A stretch of DNA of 46,795 nt. Origin: Butyrivibrio sp. CAG:318 (GTDB lineage Bacteria > Bacillota > Clostridia > Lachnospirales > Lachnospiraceae). Of the stretch, positions 23,042 through 32,554 are shown piece after piece. Each line of letters opens with the position of its first letter. The first letter of the stretch is position 1. The notes below the pieces were generated by a model that saw only the letters and a program-made list of their open reading frames with translations, made no database searches and was not told the origin of the DNA. The position numbers and the translations under genes were made by a program. The stretch covers positions 43,328 through 90,122 of the forward strand of contig FR889229.1 of the NCBI GenBank assembly GCA_000431815.1, read 5' to 3'.

Positions 23042-23293
23042 CCTGTAATTGATGAAACAACAGCTCCGGTTATGGAAACAACAGAAGTTGAGACAACAAC
23101 CAGATCGGGCGAGGTTGAAGGCGATGATGAAACGACAGCCGAAGAGGAGACAACACTTGCAAGACGCAGAAGACCGGAAGTTGAAGCTGATACAGGTGAT
23201 AAGTCCAATCTTCGTGTACTTGAGGTGATTTTCGCAGCATCAGGTATATGCTTCGCAGGCCTTGGTATCTATGGACTTACAAGAAAGAGATAA
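22880..23293 (+). pseudogene. Out-of-frame stalk and anchor of the surface protein
   Basis: This is the continuation, in the +1 frame, of the choice-of-anchor protein. It holds nine PETTTV/A hexapeptides, an acidic linker (EGDDETTAEEETT), a charged LARRRRPEVE segment, then ADTGDKSN, a hydrophobic helix (VIFAASGICFAGLGIYGL) and a TRKR tail. This is the layout of a sortase-sorted or membrane-retained surface protein, with a non-standard x-D-T-G-D in place of LPxTG. No ribosome binding site or start codon belongs to it, so it is expressed only if the frame is corrected (sequence error, mutation, or frameshifting). Confidence 0.7.
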
Positions 23294-23324
23294 TATTCTG
23301 AATCCTACGTTTAAATGATATTGG

Positions 23325-23349
23325 AAAAGGACCGCATTGCGGTTCTTTT
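23325..23349. terminator. Bidirectional-looking intrinsic terminator
   Basis: An 11-bp stem (AAAAGGACCGC with GCGGTTCTTTT, one G-U pair) has a 3-base ATT loop and ends in a T-rich arm followed by CTTGCATTTTG. It lies 31 bases after the stop of the surface protein and before the DUF1653 gene. Confidence 0.75.
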
Positions 23350-23416
23350 CTTGCATTTTGCAGAAGTTTGTTATACAATTAAATCTAATCGTAAATCGAT
23401 GAAAGGAGTAACTATA

Positions 23417-23962
23417 ATGGGAAATGAAAGAATAATCGCTCCGGGTGAAATATACAGACATTTTAAGAACAGACTTTACCAGATAATAGCCATAGCATAC
23501 CACTCAGAAACAGGTGAAAAATATGTGGTTTATCAGGCTATGTATGATGATTTTAAAATATACATAAGACCGTATGATATGTTTATAAGTAAAGTGGACA
23601 AGGATAAATATCCTCTTGCCACGGCCGTATACAGATTTGAGAAGGTGGATAGGGAAGAACTGACAGGCCTCAGATCCGTCAATGATGTACCGGGAAAGCA
23701 GCCGGAAGAAGTACAGGCAAACAATAATGATGACGGGGATAAAGTCAATCCATATCTTATGGGATTTTTTGATTGTGATACGAGTGCCTCACAGATAGAG
23801 TATCTCAATTCAATCAGGGGAAAAATCGATGACAGGCTTATTAATGACATAGCCGTGTCGCTGGATCTTACTGTTGATGACGGAAATATAGACGACAGGA
23901 TAGATTCTTTAATAAGGTGTCTTAAGATGAAGGCGAGATTTGAATGCGGAAGGTTAAGATAG
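23417..23962 (+). CDS. DUF1653 domain protein
   Basis: This 181-residue cytoplasmic protein begins with a DUF1653 beta-barrel-like domain: PGEIYRHFKNRLYQIIAIA, then YVVYQAMYDD and FKIYIRPYDMF, ending VYRFEKVD at about residue 75. The C-terminal half (from about 95) is a separate helical region with an acidic, unrecognised sequence. The function of DUF1653 is not established. The ATG at 23417 is chosen because AAGGAG lies 8 bases upstream and the DUF starts there; the frame is open further up but inside the terminator. The next gene begins 15 bases later. Confidence 0.88.
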   Translation: MGNERIIAPGEIYRHFKNRLYQIIAIAYHSETGEKYVVYQAMYDDFKIYIRPYDMFISKVDKDKYPLATAVYRFEKVDREELTGLRSVNDVPGKQPEEVQANNNDDGDKVNPYLMGFFDCDTSASQIEYLNSIRGKIDDRLINDIAVSLDLTVDDGNIDDRIDSLIRCLKMKARFECGRLR

Positions 23963-23977
23963 AAGGAGAATTGGATA

Positions 23978-25744
23978 TTGAGAGAATTCTGGGATTCATT
24001 TAAGAAAAATATAACTTTTGAGAAAATTATAGTCAGGCTTATAATGGCCTGGCTCTTAACAGCGATAGTATTTTTCCTGAAGAGCGGAGATACATTTAAC
24101 AGTGCTGCATTTGCTGCAGATATTAACGTGCCGATGTATGCCTGCTTTATGCTGCTCTTTTTTGCTTTTTTCTGTGGCCTTGGATATATGAAAGTATTTT
24201 CGTGGGCAGAAGTGTACGGACCAATGATTCTGGTTACATTATACGGGCTGGTTACCATAAGCAGCAATACCGATGTTACCTATCTTGTCGGAATTCTTGC
24301 GGTTCTTGCGGTCTCGATTACTTATGCCGCATCACACACAAGGACATTTGCTGAAATCAACGAGACAAAAATAGTTGTAATAATATATATTATTGCGGCT
24401 GTGTTCTATATGCTTATCGCGGGAACATTCACGGTGTTAAGATATGTAAATTACTCTGCGCCGGGATTTGATTTCGGCATATGGGCACAGATGTTCCATA
24501 ATATGAAGACAACACTGGAGCCTGTCACGACTGTGGAACGCAATATGACATTATCGCATTTTGCGGTGCATTTTTCACCCATATATTATCTGTATCTGCC
24601 GTTTTATTTCTTCTTCCCGTATCCGGTAACACTTCAGGTACTTCAGGTAATCACTGTTGCAAGCGGAATTATACCGGTATATCTTCTGTGTAAGAAATTT
24701 GGCCTGAGCAAATCAGCCACGGCATGTTTTGGTATAATATTTGCACTTTTCCCCACGGTTGCGACAGGATGCTATTATGATCTTCATGAGAATTGTTTCC
24801 TTATACCTCTTATATTATGGCTGTTCTATGCTATTGAGAAAGATGATATCAAAGGAATAATTATTTTATCTTTGCTGACAATGCTTGTCAAGGAAGATGC
24901 GGCTGTTTATGTAGCATGCATAGGCTTATTTACGATATTCGGCAAAAGAAAATATATAAAAGGAACTGTAATGACCGTTTCGGCGGTTGTATATTTTCTT
25001 GTGGTCACAATGCTTATGCAAAAATACGGACTTGGCGTAATGACATACAGATACAGCAATTTTATGGTTGACGGTGCCGGAAGCCTTATGGATGTGATCA
25101 GAAATTTTGTGACCAATCCGGCATATGCTATAGCGGAATGTTTCGGAAGCGAGAAATATCCATTCCTTCTGTATATGTTTGCACCGCTTGGAGCATTGCC
25201 TGTGGCAACCAAAAAAGTTTCACGGTTTATATTATTGCTTCCGATGTTGATAATTAATCTGGCAACCGATTACCAGTATCAGTATTCGATATTTTTCCAG
25301 TATGTATTTGGAGTTACTGCAATATTGTTTTATCTGGCAATATCAAATTATGCAGAACTTGGTGAGAAATCACGTAGATTCATGTGTTCGTTTGCGATAT
25401 GCGCCGCATTTATCATAATGCCCGTTGCGTCGTTTTCCAAATCATGGTACATAAGCAGCTATTCGGACGGGAAAGCACAGATTGAGGTTCTGAATGATGC
25501 GATGAAGAGCATACCTTCCGGCGCATCGGTAGGAGCAACCACCTTCTTCGTGCCGCACCTGGCAAACAGGACCGAGCTTTATGAATACCCGTACAAATTT
25601 GACAAGTCGCCTCTTCCGGATTATCTCGTGATTGATTTGAGATTTTATAAAATAACGGAGAAGGATGAGGAGTACTTTAAAGAGAATAATTATATAGAGA
25701 CAGAGCGCGTTAAAGGATTATATCTTATATTACATAGATATTAA
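23978..25744 (+). CDS. DUF2079 multi-spanning membrane protein
   Basis: This 588-residue integral membrane protein has about 11-12 hydrophobic segments. The motif GFDFGIWAQMFHNM (after the fourth or fifth helix), with HFAVHFSPIYYLYLPFYFFF and YYDLHENCF, matches the DUF2079 family, which looks like GT-C-fold glycosyltransferases working with lipid-linked sugars; the actual substrate is unknown. The C-terminal 100 residues are a soluble extracellular domain. The start is a TTG, supported by AGGAG 9 bases upstream. It is followed by nrdR after 37 bases without a terminator. Confidence 0.87.
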   Translation: MREFWDSFKKNITFEKIIVRLIMAWLLTAIVFFLKSGDTFNSAAFAADINVPMYACFMLLFFAFFCGLGYMKVFSWAEVYGPMILVTLYGLVTISSNTDVTYLVGILAVLAVSITYAASHTRTFAEINETKIVVIIYIIAAVFYMLIAGTFTVLRYVNYSAPGFDFGIWAQMFHNMKTTLEPVTTVERNMTLSHFAVHFSPIYYLYLPFYFFFPYPVTLQVLQVITVASGIIPVYLLCKKFGLSKSATACFGIIFALFPTVATGCYYDLHENCFLIPLILWLFYAIEKDDIKGIIILSLLTMLVKEDAAVYVACIGLFTIFGKRKYIKGTVMTVSAVVYFLVVTMLMQKYGLGVMTYRYSNFMVDGAGSLMDVIRNFVTNPAYAIAECFGSEKYPFLLYMFAPLGALPVATKKVSRFILLLPMLIINLATDYQYQYSIFFQYVFGVTAILFYLAISNYAELGEKSRRFMCSFAICAAFIIMPVASFSKSWYISSYSDGKAQIEVLNDAMKSIPSGASVGATTFFVPHLANRTELYEYPYKFDKSPLPDYLVIDLRFYKITEKDEEYFKENNYIETERVKGLYLILHRY

Positions 25745-25781
25745 ATGTGACTTACAATAAATATAACAAGGAGTGTTTTAT

Positions 25782-26231
25782 ATGAGATGTCCATATTGTG
25801 GCGAAGAAAATACAAGAGTAATAGATTCAAGACCGGCAGATGATAACAGTTCAATCAGAAGAAGGCGGAGCTGTGATGAATGCGGTAAGAGATTTACGAC
25901 ATATGAGAAAGTTGAAATGGTGCCGCTTTTAGTTATCAAGAAAGATAACAAAAGAGAACTTTATGACAGAAATAAGATCCAGGAAGGAATAATCCGTTCA
26001 TGTCACAAGAGACCTGTATCAATTAATACCATCTCGGAAATAGTTGATGAGATAGAAACAAAGATTTTTAACCTGGATGAAAAAGAAATTCCGACAAGCG
26101 TTATCGGAGAGATGGTAATGGACAAGCTCAAAGATATCGACGCGGTCGCATACGTCAGATTTGCCTCTGTTTACAGGGAATTTAAAGATATTAATACATT
26201 TATGGTTGAACTTAAGAAGTTCCTTCAGTAG
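25782..26231 (+). CDS. nrdR: Transcriptional repressor NrdR
   Basis: This 149-residue regulator represses ribonucleotide reductase genes in response to (d)ATP. It begins with the four-cysteine zinc ribbon MRCPYCG...RSCDECGKRF and continues with an ATP-cone domain (VPLLVIKKDNKRELYDRNKI). Length is standard. The start at 25782 follows AAGGAG by 8 bases; the frame's upstream TTG is not needed. No ribonucleotide reductase gene is in view and I did not see its typical operator in the window. It is followed closely by yqeG. Confidence 0.97.
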   Translation: MRCPYCGEENTRVIDSRPADDNSSIRRRRSCDECGKRFTTYEKVEMVPLLVIKKDNKRELYDRNKIQEGIIRSCHKRPVSINTISEIVDEIETKIFNLDEKEIPTSVIGEMVMDKLKDIDAVAYVRFASVYREFKDINTFMVELKKFLQ

Positions 26232-26248
26232 ACAACAGGGAGATTTGC

Positions 26249-26746
26249 ATGTTTAAGAAATTATATCCAACAAAATACCTTGATTCATCATACAGCATCG
26301 ACTACGAGCAGTTGTACCGCAGTGGAATCAGGGGACTGATATATGATATTGATAATACATTGGTGGAGCATGGCATGCCGGCAACAGAGCGCGCCATTAA
26401 ATTGTTTGAACAGTTGAGAAGTATCGGATTTGACACATGTCTGATATCCAACAATAAAGAGCCGAGAGTAAAACCATTTGCGGATGCAGTCGGTTCAAAA
26501 TACGTTTATGATGCCCACAAGCCGTCGAGGAAGAATTATATAAGAGCGATGGAACTTATGGGTACGGATACCGGCAATACATATTTTATAGGTGACCAGA
26601 TTTTTACGGATGTGTACGGAGCCAATCGTGCCGGCATTCCGTCGATTCTTGTGAAACCGATACATCCGAAGGAAGAGATACAGATAGTATTGAAGAGGAA
26701 ATTAGAAAAAATAGTGCTTTTCTGCTACAAAAGGAGAAAGAAATAA
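26249..26746 (+). CDS. yqeG: YqeG-family HAD phosphatase
   Basis: This 165-residue haloacid dehalogenase IIIA phosphatase has motif I DIDNTLV (after GIRGLIY), motif II LISNNKEPRV, the lysine in AHKPSR and motif III FIGDQIFTDV. The substrate is not known in bacteria; a eukaryotic relative dephosphorylates phosphatidylglycerol phosphate. The C terminus is strongly basic (KRRKK). Its stop overlaps the aroE start as TAATG. The yqeG-aroE neighbourhood is also seen in Bacillus, supporting the call. Confidence 0.93.
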   Translation: MFKKLYPTKYLDSSYSIDYEQLYRSGIRGLIYDIDNTLVEHGMPATERAIKLFEQLRSIGFDTCLISNNKEPRVKPFADAVGSKYVYDAHKPSRKNYIRAMELMGTDTGNTYFIGDQIFTDVYGANRAGIPSILVKPIHPKEEIQIVLKRKLEKIVLFCYKRRKK

Positions 26747-27603
26747 TGAACGCAAAGACAGAATTATGCTGCCTTATAGGAAATCCGGTCGGACATTCGC
26801 TGTCACCGATGATTCATAATACTTTGGCAGAACGCATGGATATCAATATGGCTTACACCGCATTTAAGGTTGAAAGCGACAGACTTGACGATGCCATCCG
26901 CGGAGCTTATGCCCTTGGAATCCGTGGTCTTAATGTGACAGTGCCGCATAAATGTGATGTTATAAGGAGTCTTGTCGATATTGATGAACTTGCCGGACAT
27001 ATCGGAGCGGTAAATACACTTGTCAGGGCTGACGGCGGATATAAAGGATATAATACTGATATTATAGGACTTGGCAGGGAACTTGACGAAGAAAACATTA
27101 TAATTAAAGATAATGATGTTATCATCCTCGGTGCCGGTGGAGCGTCAAAAGCGATTACATATCTGTGTGCATCAAAGGGCGCATCTCATATATGGCTGCT
27201 CAACAGAAGCGTATTAAAGGCGCAGGCGCTTGCGGACGAAGTTAATGCAAATTTTGGCAGCATTGTATCGGCGCTTGCCCTTGATGAATATAATAAAATA
27301 CCGAAGGGCAAATATCCTGTTATACAGACTACGAGTGTAGGGCTTTATCCTGATGTTGACAGAGCAGCAATTGAGGATGAAGAATTTTATGATTACGTAA
27401 GTGCTGGAGTTGATATTATTTTTAATCCGGCTGAGACTAAGTTTATGCAATATTGCAATGGACATAATGCACCGTCATATAACGGGCTTAAGATGCTATT
27501 GTATCAGGGAATAGCGGCATTTGAACTGTGGTACGGAGTAAGTATTGACAGGGAATTGTCCGGTGAAATACTAAATATGATGAAAAAGGAACTTGACAAA
27601 TGA
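26746..27603 (+). CDS. aroE: Shikimate dehydrogenase
   Basis: This 285-residue NADP-dependent enzyme reduces 3-dehydroshikimate to shikimate in aromatic amino acid synthesis. The substrate-side motif GNPVGHSLSPMIHN, the catalytic lysine in LNVTVPHK and the aspartate in YNTDIIGLG are present, followed by the Rossmann loop LGAGGASKAI. Length is typical. Translation is coupled to yqeG upstream and to aroK downstream (ATGA overlap). Confidence 0.96.
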   Translation: MNAKTELCCLIGNPVGHSLSPMIHNTLAERMDINMAYTAFKVESDRLDDAIRGAYALGIRGLNVTVPHKCDVIRSLVDIDELAGHIGAVNTLVRADGGYKGYNTDIIGLGRELDEENIIIKDNDVIILGAGGASKAITYLCASKGASHIWLLNRSVLKAQALADEVNANFGSIVSALALDEYNKIPKGKYPVIQTTSVGLYPDVDRAAIEDEEFYDYVSAGVDIIFNPAETKFMQYCNGHNAPSYNGLKMLLYQGIAAFELWYGVSIDRELSGEILNMMKKELDK

Positions 27604-28106
27604 GCAATATTATTCTGATTGGTTTTATGGGATGCGGCAAATCAAGTATCGGAAGATTTATGGCCAGAAACGGCTACAGGCTTGTAGATACCGACAGCGT
27701 TATCGAAAAAGATGCCGGAAGGACTATTAAAGAAATATTTGCCGATGAGGGTGAAGAGTACTTCCGCAGAAAGGAAACAGATATCCTTATGGAACTTATA
27801 CAGCGTGAGGAGGATAATCTTGTTGTTGCGGTTGGCGGAGGACTTCCGATGCATGCAAGAAACAGGGCATTGATACATAAACTCGGAGTGGTCGTATATC
27901 TGCGTGCGAAAGTCGATACACTTGCCTGGAGACTCAGAAATGATACGGTAAGACCGCTTCTGCAGACGGGAAACCCGCGTCAGAAAATAGCTGAACTTAT
28001 GGAAAAGCGTTCATCCACATATGAGGGCACGGCGGATGTAATAATAGATACCGACGGCTGCTCGTATGAGAAAGTATACAGCAAGATTAAGGAGAAGATA
28101 AATTGA
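27600..28106 (+). CDS. aroK: Shikimate kinase
   Basis: This 168-residue P-loop kinase phosphorylates shikimate at the 3-OH. The Walker A GFMGCGKSSIG, the shikimate-binding VDTDSVIEK, EYFRRKE and VGGGLPM motifs and the lid arginine (RNDTVRPLL) are all present. It overlaps aroE by 4 bases, and its stop overlaps the TTG start of aroQ. Together the three genes give steps 3 to 5 of the pathway. Confidence 0.96.
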   Translation: MSNIILIGFMGCGKSSIGRFMARNGYRLVDTDSVIEKDAGRTIKEIFADEGEEYFRRKETDILMELIQREEDNLVVAVGGGLPMHARNRALIHKLGVVVYLRAKVDTLAWRLRNDTVRPLLQTGNPRQKIAELMEKRSSTYEGTADVIIDTDGCSYEKVYSKIKEKIN

Positions 28107-28537
28107 AAAAAATACTTGTAATAAACGGACCAAATCTTAATTTCTTAGGAATACGTGAGAAAAATATATATGGGGACAGGGATTATGATTATCTTGTGGG
28201 AATGATAGAGGAGTATGCAAAGACAAAGGAAATAGAAGTTGAGTGTTTCCAAAGTAACCATGAAGGTGCCATAATCGATAAGATTCAGGAAGCATATTTT
28301 GATAATGTGGCCGGAATAGTGATAAATCCCGGAGCATACACGCATTACAGTTATGCGATAAGAGATGCGCTTGCTTCAGTTACGACTTTTCCAAAGATTG
28401 AGGTGCATATTTCGGATGTGAATTCGAGGGAAAAATTCAGACATGTATCGGTCACGGAGCCGGCATGTACCGCGCAGATAATCGGAAAAGGATTTGACGG
28501 ATATCTTATGGCGATAGATATGATTTTGTCCGAATAA
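28103..28537 (+). CDS. aroQ: 3-dehydroquinate dehydratase, type II
   Basis: This 144-residue dodecameric-type enzyme dehydrates 3-dehydroquinate. Its motifs are INGPNLNFLGIREKNIYG (with the catalytic arginine/tyrosine), FQSNHEGAIID, INPGAYTHYSYAIRDAL (the catalytic histidine) and EVHISDVNSREKFRH. The start is TTG, overlapping the aroK stop, with AAGGAG 8 bases upstream; the weak start may adjust its ratio to aroK. A 78-bp spacer without a terminator leads to the dgt gene. Confidence 0.95.
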   Translation: MKKILVINGPNLNFLGIREKNIYGDRDYDYLVGMIEEYAKTKEIEVECFQSNHEGAIIDKIQEAYFDNVAGIVINPGAYTHYSYAIRDALASVTTFPKIEVHISDVNSREKFRHVSVTEPACTAQIIGKGFDGYLMAIDMILSE

Positions 28538-28615
28538 TAAAAAAGGATTACGGGAAAGGACATAGAATAACTAGAATAGAGAGAATTTTTCACAGCTTTA
28601 GGATCAGAGGTTAAT

Positions 28616-29623
28616 ATGGATATCAGACAGATGCAGGAACATTGGGAAAGAGAACATTTCAGCCCATATGCAGCATTCAGCGATTCCTCGATGGGACGAG
28701 ATATACGAGAACCTGAATGCGATATCAGAACAATATATCAGCGTGATAAGGACCGGATTCTTCATTGCAAATCATTCAGAAGATTAAAGCATAAGACGCA
28801 GGTCTTTCTGTCTCCGGAAGGAGATCATTACAGAACAAGACTTACACATACTCTTGAGGTTGCCCAGATAGGAAGGACAATCGCAAGGGCTTTGCGCCTT
28901 AATGAAGACCTGACAGAGGCAATTGCTTTGGGACATGATCTCGGACATACCCCGTTCGGGCATGCAGGTGAGCGTGTCCTTAACGAGATATGCCCATTTG
29001 GTTTCAGGCATTATGAACAGAGCATCCGCGTTGTGGAATTTCTCGAAAAGGATGGTAAGGGGCTTAACCTTACCAGGGAAGTACGCGATGGAATAGTTAA
29101 TCATCGGACGAGCGGGCACCCGTCCACCATGGAGGGTAAGATAATCCGCGTATCAGACAAGATAGCGTATATTAATCATGATATAGATGATGCAATCAGG
29201 GGAGGAATATTGTCGGAGGATGATCTTCCGGGAGAATTAACGGCGATACTTGGCAATTCCACCAAGGAAAGGCTCAATACATTAATTCATGATGTTATTA
29301 ATGAAAGCATGGATAAGCCGGATATTCTCATGTCGGATGATGTGGGATATGCAATGACAAGCCTTAGACAGTTTATGTTTGACAGCGTATATACCAATCC
29401 GATGGCTAAGAGCGAAGAGGTTAAAGCACGTAAAATGCTCAAAGAAATGTATTGGTATTTCTGCGAGCACTTTGATGAAATTCCTGCAGCTTTCCGCACA
29501 ATAGAAGAACAGCATAATGAATCAAAGGAGCGTGTGGTATGTGATTACATAGCAGGAATGAGTGATCAGTTTGCAATTAATATATTTAAGAAAATATTCA
29601 TTCCTGTTTCATGGAAGAAATAG
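28616..29623 (+). CDS. dgt: dGTP triphosphohydrolase-like HD protein
   Basis: This 335-residue HD-superfamily hydrolase belongs to the dGTPase family, which removes triphosphate from dNTPs. The motifs are FRRLKHKTQVF, YRTRLTHTLEVAQIGR (first His), LGHDLGHTPFGHAGE (HD), RHYEQSIRV and HRTSGHPS, with DKIAYINHDIDD later. Length fits the shorter, dGTPase-like class. AGAGG lies before the ATG. It is the first gene of a six-gene transcription unit with dnaG, rpoD, trmK, nif3 and the nucleoside kinase, linking nucleotide pool control to replication and transcription genes. Confidence 0.92.
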   Translation: MDIRQMQEHWEREHFSPYAAFSDSSMGRDIREPECDIRTIYQRDKDRILHCKSFRRLKHKTQVFLSPEGDHYRTRLTHTLEVAQIGRTIARALRLNEDLTEAIALGHDLGHTPFGHAGERVLNEICPFGFRHYEQSIRVVEFLEKDGKGLNLTREVRDGIVNHRTSGHPSTMEGKIIRVSDKIAYINHDIDDAIRGGILSEDDLPGELTAILGNSTKERLNTLIHDVINESMDKPDILMSDDVGYAMTSLRQFMFDSVYTNPMAKSEEVKARKMLKEMYWYFCEHFDEIPAAFRTIEEQHNESKERVVCDYIAGMSDQFAINIFKKIFIPVSWKK

Positions 29624-29643
29624 ATGACAGAGGTAATTAAGAA

Positions 29644-31401
29644 TTGTATCTTTCGGATGATTTAATAGAAGAAATCAGATCTCGTAATGATATTGTTGAT
29701 GTAATTTCGTCATATGTCAAATTGCAGAAAAAAGGCAGTTCGTATTTTGGGCTTTGTCCTTTCCATAATGAAAAGTCACCTTCTTTCTCTGTGTCAGCCG
29801 GTAAGCAGATGTTCTATTGCTTTGGCTGCGGTGAAGGAGGCAATGTGTTTTCTTTCCTTATGAAATATGACAGCCTTACATTCCCTGAAGCAGCTAAGGT
29901 GCTGGCCGACAGGGCAGGAATAGATGTTCCTGATATTGAGATAAGTGACGAGAAGCGTCATGAGGCAGATCTTAAGAATAATATATATGAAATTAATGCC
30001 AAGGCAGCAAGGTATTTTCATTACCTCCTCGGTACAAAGGATGGAGATGCGGCCAAAGCATATTTTGCAAAGAGAGAACTTGAGGATAAGACGGTAACAT
30101 CCTTTGGACTTGGTTTTTCATCAATGCGCAAAGATGCATTGTACCAGTATCTCAAGAAAGAAGGCTGTAGTGACGATATTCTTAAGGAAACAGGTCTTTT
30201 TGTGTATGATGAGCGTGGCGTTCATGACAGGTTTCGCAACCGTGTGATGTTTCCGATATTGAATATCAATAATAAAGTGATTGGCTTCGGCGGACGTGTC
30301 ATGGGCGATGGACAACCCAAATACCTGAATTCGCCCGAAACAGGTGTTTTTGACAAAGGCCGTAATCTGTATGGTCTTAATATTGCCAAGAACTCCCGCA
30401 AAAATAATATAATAATCTGTGAAGGGTATATGGATGTGATTTCCATGCACCAGGCGGGATTTACGCAGGCGGTGGCATCACTCGGAACTGCACTTACAAC
30501 AGGTCAGGCGATGTTGATCAAACGTTATGTCAAGGATGTTCTGATTTGTTATGACAGTGACGGACCGGGTGTTAAGGCAGCTTTGCGTGCCATAGGAATT
30601 TTCAGGGATGCAGGCCTTAGAACCAGAGTTATTAATATGCAGCCGCATAAAGATGCGGATGAATTTATTAAAGCCAAAGGGCGTGAGGCATTTCAGGAGA
30701 GAATTGATAACGCAGAAAACAGTTTCCTTTTTGAAGTCAGGATGATGGAAAGAGACTATGACATCAACGACCCGGACGGTAAGACAGCATTTATGGGTGC
30801 TATAGCAAGAAGACTTACCGACTTTGAAGAAGAAATAGAGAGAAATAATTATCTTGAAGCAGTTGCAGCCAGATATTTTGTAAGTCCGGACAGTCTCAGA
30901 AAATTAGTAGCCAGGTCGGCAGCCGCCACAACGGCAGGAAGAGAACGCAAGCCGGTTAATGTAACGGATCGCGCCAAAGTCAAGGATGATGGTGTACATA
31001 AATCCCAGAGGATGATTCTTACATGGATATGTGATAATCCGGATATATATAAGGCAGTGAGAGATTATATTACACCCGAGGATTTTACTGAGCCGTTATA
31101 TAAAGAGCTTGCAGGTATGATGTTTGCACAGCTTGAAGAAGGCAGATTCAATCCGGCGGCGATACTTAACCGTTTTGAGGATGATGAGAGACAGCGTGAT
31201 GCAGCGATGATTCTTAATACAAACATCCTTGACGATTCAGCACTTGAATCAGACAGGGAGAAAGCACTTAATGAAGCTGTTATCAACATAAGGCGTAACA
31301 GCCTGGAGATGAGAAGCAGGTCGGCAGCCGACCTTAATGAGCTGCAGAAGATAATAGCAGAACAGGCGGGACTTAAGAACCTGCATATTTCACTTAAATA
31401 G
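29644..31401 (+). CDS. dnaG: DNA primase
   Basis: This 585-residue primase makes RNA primers at the replication fork. A CHC2 zinc finger (C38, H41, C59, C62 in LCPFHNEKSP...FYCFGCGEGG) is followed by the primase core with GFGGRVMGDGQPKYLNSPE and a TOPRIM domain (IICEGYMDV, CYDSDGPG). The C-terminal part (about 430-585) should bind DnaB helicase. The start is TTG with GAGGT 9 bases upstream. It is 20 bases after dgt and 34 before rpoD, the classic macromolecular synthesis order. Confidence 0.97.
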   Translation: MYLSDDLIEEIRSRNDIVDVISSYVKLQKKGSSYFGLCPFHNEKSPSFSVSAGKQMFYCFGCGEGGNVFSFLMKYDSLTFPEAAKVLADRAGIDVPDIEISDEKRHEADLKNNIYEINAKAARYFHYLLGTKDGDAAKAYFAKRELEDKTVTSFGLGFSSMRKDALYQYLKKEGCSDDILKETGLFVYDERGVHDRFRNRVMFPILNINNKVIGFGGRVMGDGQPKYLNSPETGVFDKGRNLYGLNIAKNSRKNNIIICEGYMDVISMHQAGFTQAVASLGTALTTGQAMLIKRYVKDVLICYDSDGPGVKAALRAIGIFRDAGLRTRVINMQPHKDADEFIKAKGREAFQERIDNAENSFLFEVRMMERDYDINDPDGKTAFMGAIARRLTDFEEEIERNNYLEAVAARYFVSPDSLRKLVARSAAATTAGRERKPVNVTDRAKVKDDGVHKSQRMILTWICDNPDIYKAVRDYITPEDFTEPLYKELAGMMFAQLEEGRFNPAAILNRFEDDERQRDAAMILNTNILDDSALESDREKALNEAVINIRRNSLEMRSRSAADLNELQKIIAEQAGLKNLHISLK

Positions 31402-31435
31402 AGGACAAACTAAAATTAACTATGGAAGGATGGAC

Positions 31436-32554
31436 ATGTTGATGGATGAAAACATGGAAAAATTCAGTGAGAAGCTGAAGGATTTGCTGGCACTTGCCAA
31501 GAAAAAGAAAAATGTTCTTGAATATCAGGAAATTACGGATATGTTCAGTGATATGGATCTTGACGCAGATAAGATGGATAAGATATTCGAATTTCTTGAG
31601 GCTAATAATATCGACACACTCAGAACAACCGATGAAGATGACGAAGCACCGGATGATGATGTAATACTTGATAACGAAGAAGATATAGATGTTGAAAATA
31701 TAGATTTGTCCGTGCCGGATGGCGTAAGCATTGAGGATCCTGTAAGAATGTATCTTAAAGAAATAGGTAAAGTACCGCTTCTTTCAGCTGATGAAGAAAT
31801 TGAACTTGCCAAGAGAATGGAACTCGGAGATGTTAATGCCAAACAGCGTCTTGCAGAGGCCAATTTACGACTTGTTGTAAGTATTGCCAAGAGATATGTG
31901 GGAAGAGGAATGCTTTTCCTTGATCTTATCCAGGAAGGTAACCTTGGACTTATAAAGGCAGTTGAGAAATTTGATTACCGTAAGGGATATAAGTTTTCAA
32001 CATACGCGACATGGTGGATAAGACAGGCTATAACGAGGGCAATAGCAGATCAGGCAAGAACAATAAGAATACCCGTTCATATGGTTGAGACGATCAATAA
32101 ACTTATCAGGGTTTCGCGTCAGTTGCTTCAGGAGCTTGGACGTGAACCGACTCCGCAGGAGATTGCGGCGCAGATGGATATGCCTGTAGACAGAGTCCGT
32201 GAAATACTTAAGATTTCACAGGAACCGGTATCGCTTGAGACACCAATCGGCGAGGAGGAAGACAGCCATCTCGGAGACTTTATACAGGATGATAATGTCC
32301 CTGTACCGGCAGAGGCGGCTGCGTTTACATTACTCAAGGAACAGCTTGATGAAGTATTGTCAACACTTACTGACCGTGAGCAGAAAGTACTTAAATTAAG
32401 ATTCGGACTTGATGACGGAAGAGCCAGAACACTTGAGGAAGTCGGCAAGGAATTTAATGTAACAAGGGAACGTATCAGACAGATAGAGGCCAAAGCGTTA
32501 AGAAAATTAAGACACCCGAGCAGAAGCCGTAAGTTAAAGGATTATCTTGACTAA
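31436..32554 (+). CDS. rpoD: RNA polymerase primary sigma factor
   Basis: This sigma-70 family housekeeping factor is about 372 residues long. It has an acidic region 1.1 (about 1-95), region 1.2 (DPVRMYLKEIGKVPLL), region 2 (EANLRLVVSIAKRYVGRG, YKFSTYATWWIRQAITRAI for -10 recognition), region 3 and region 4 with the -35-binding helix-turn-helix (LEEVGKEFNVTRERIRQIE). Three in-frame ATGs are possible (31430, 31436, 31442). AAGGA ends only at 31430, so 31436 or 31442 fits spacing best. Its stop overlaps the trmK start as TAATG. The consensus promoters of the window match this factor. Confidence 0.96.
   Translation: MLMDENMEKFSEKLKDLLALAKKKKNVLEYQEITDMFSDMDLDADKMDKIFEFLEANNIDTLRTTDEDDEAPDDDVILDNEEDIDVENIDLSVPDGVSIEDPVRMYLKEIGKVPLLSADEEIELAKRMELGDVNAKQRLAEANLRLVVSIAKRYVGRGMLFLDLIQEGNLGLIKAVEKFDYRKGYKFSTYATWWIRQAITRAIADQARTIRIPVHMVETINKLIRVSRQLLQELGREPTPQEIAAQMDMPVDRVREILKISQEPVSLETPIGEEEDSHLGDFIQDDNVPVPAEAAAFTLLKEQLDEVLSTLTDREQKVLKLRFGLDDGRARTLEEVGKEFNVTRERIRQIEAKALRKLRHPSRSRKLKDYLD

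Noticed and set aside
22756..23208. Long reverse-strand open frame of VVVSGT repeats
   Set aside because: It is the mirror of the 18-bp stalk repeats on the forward strand, with no ribosome binding site and composition set by the repeat.
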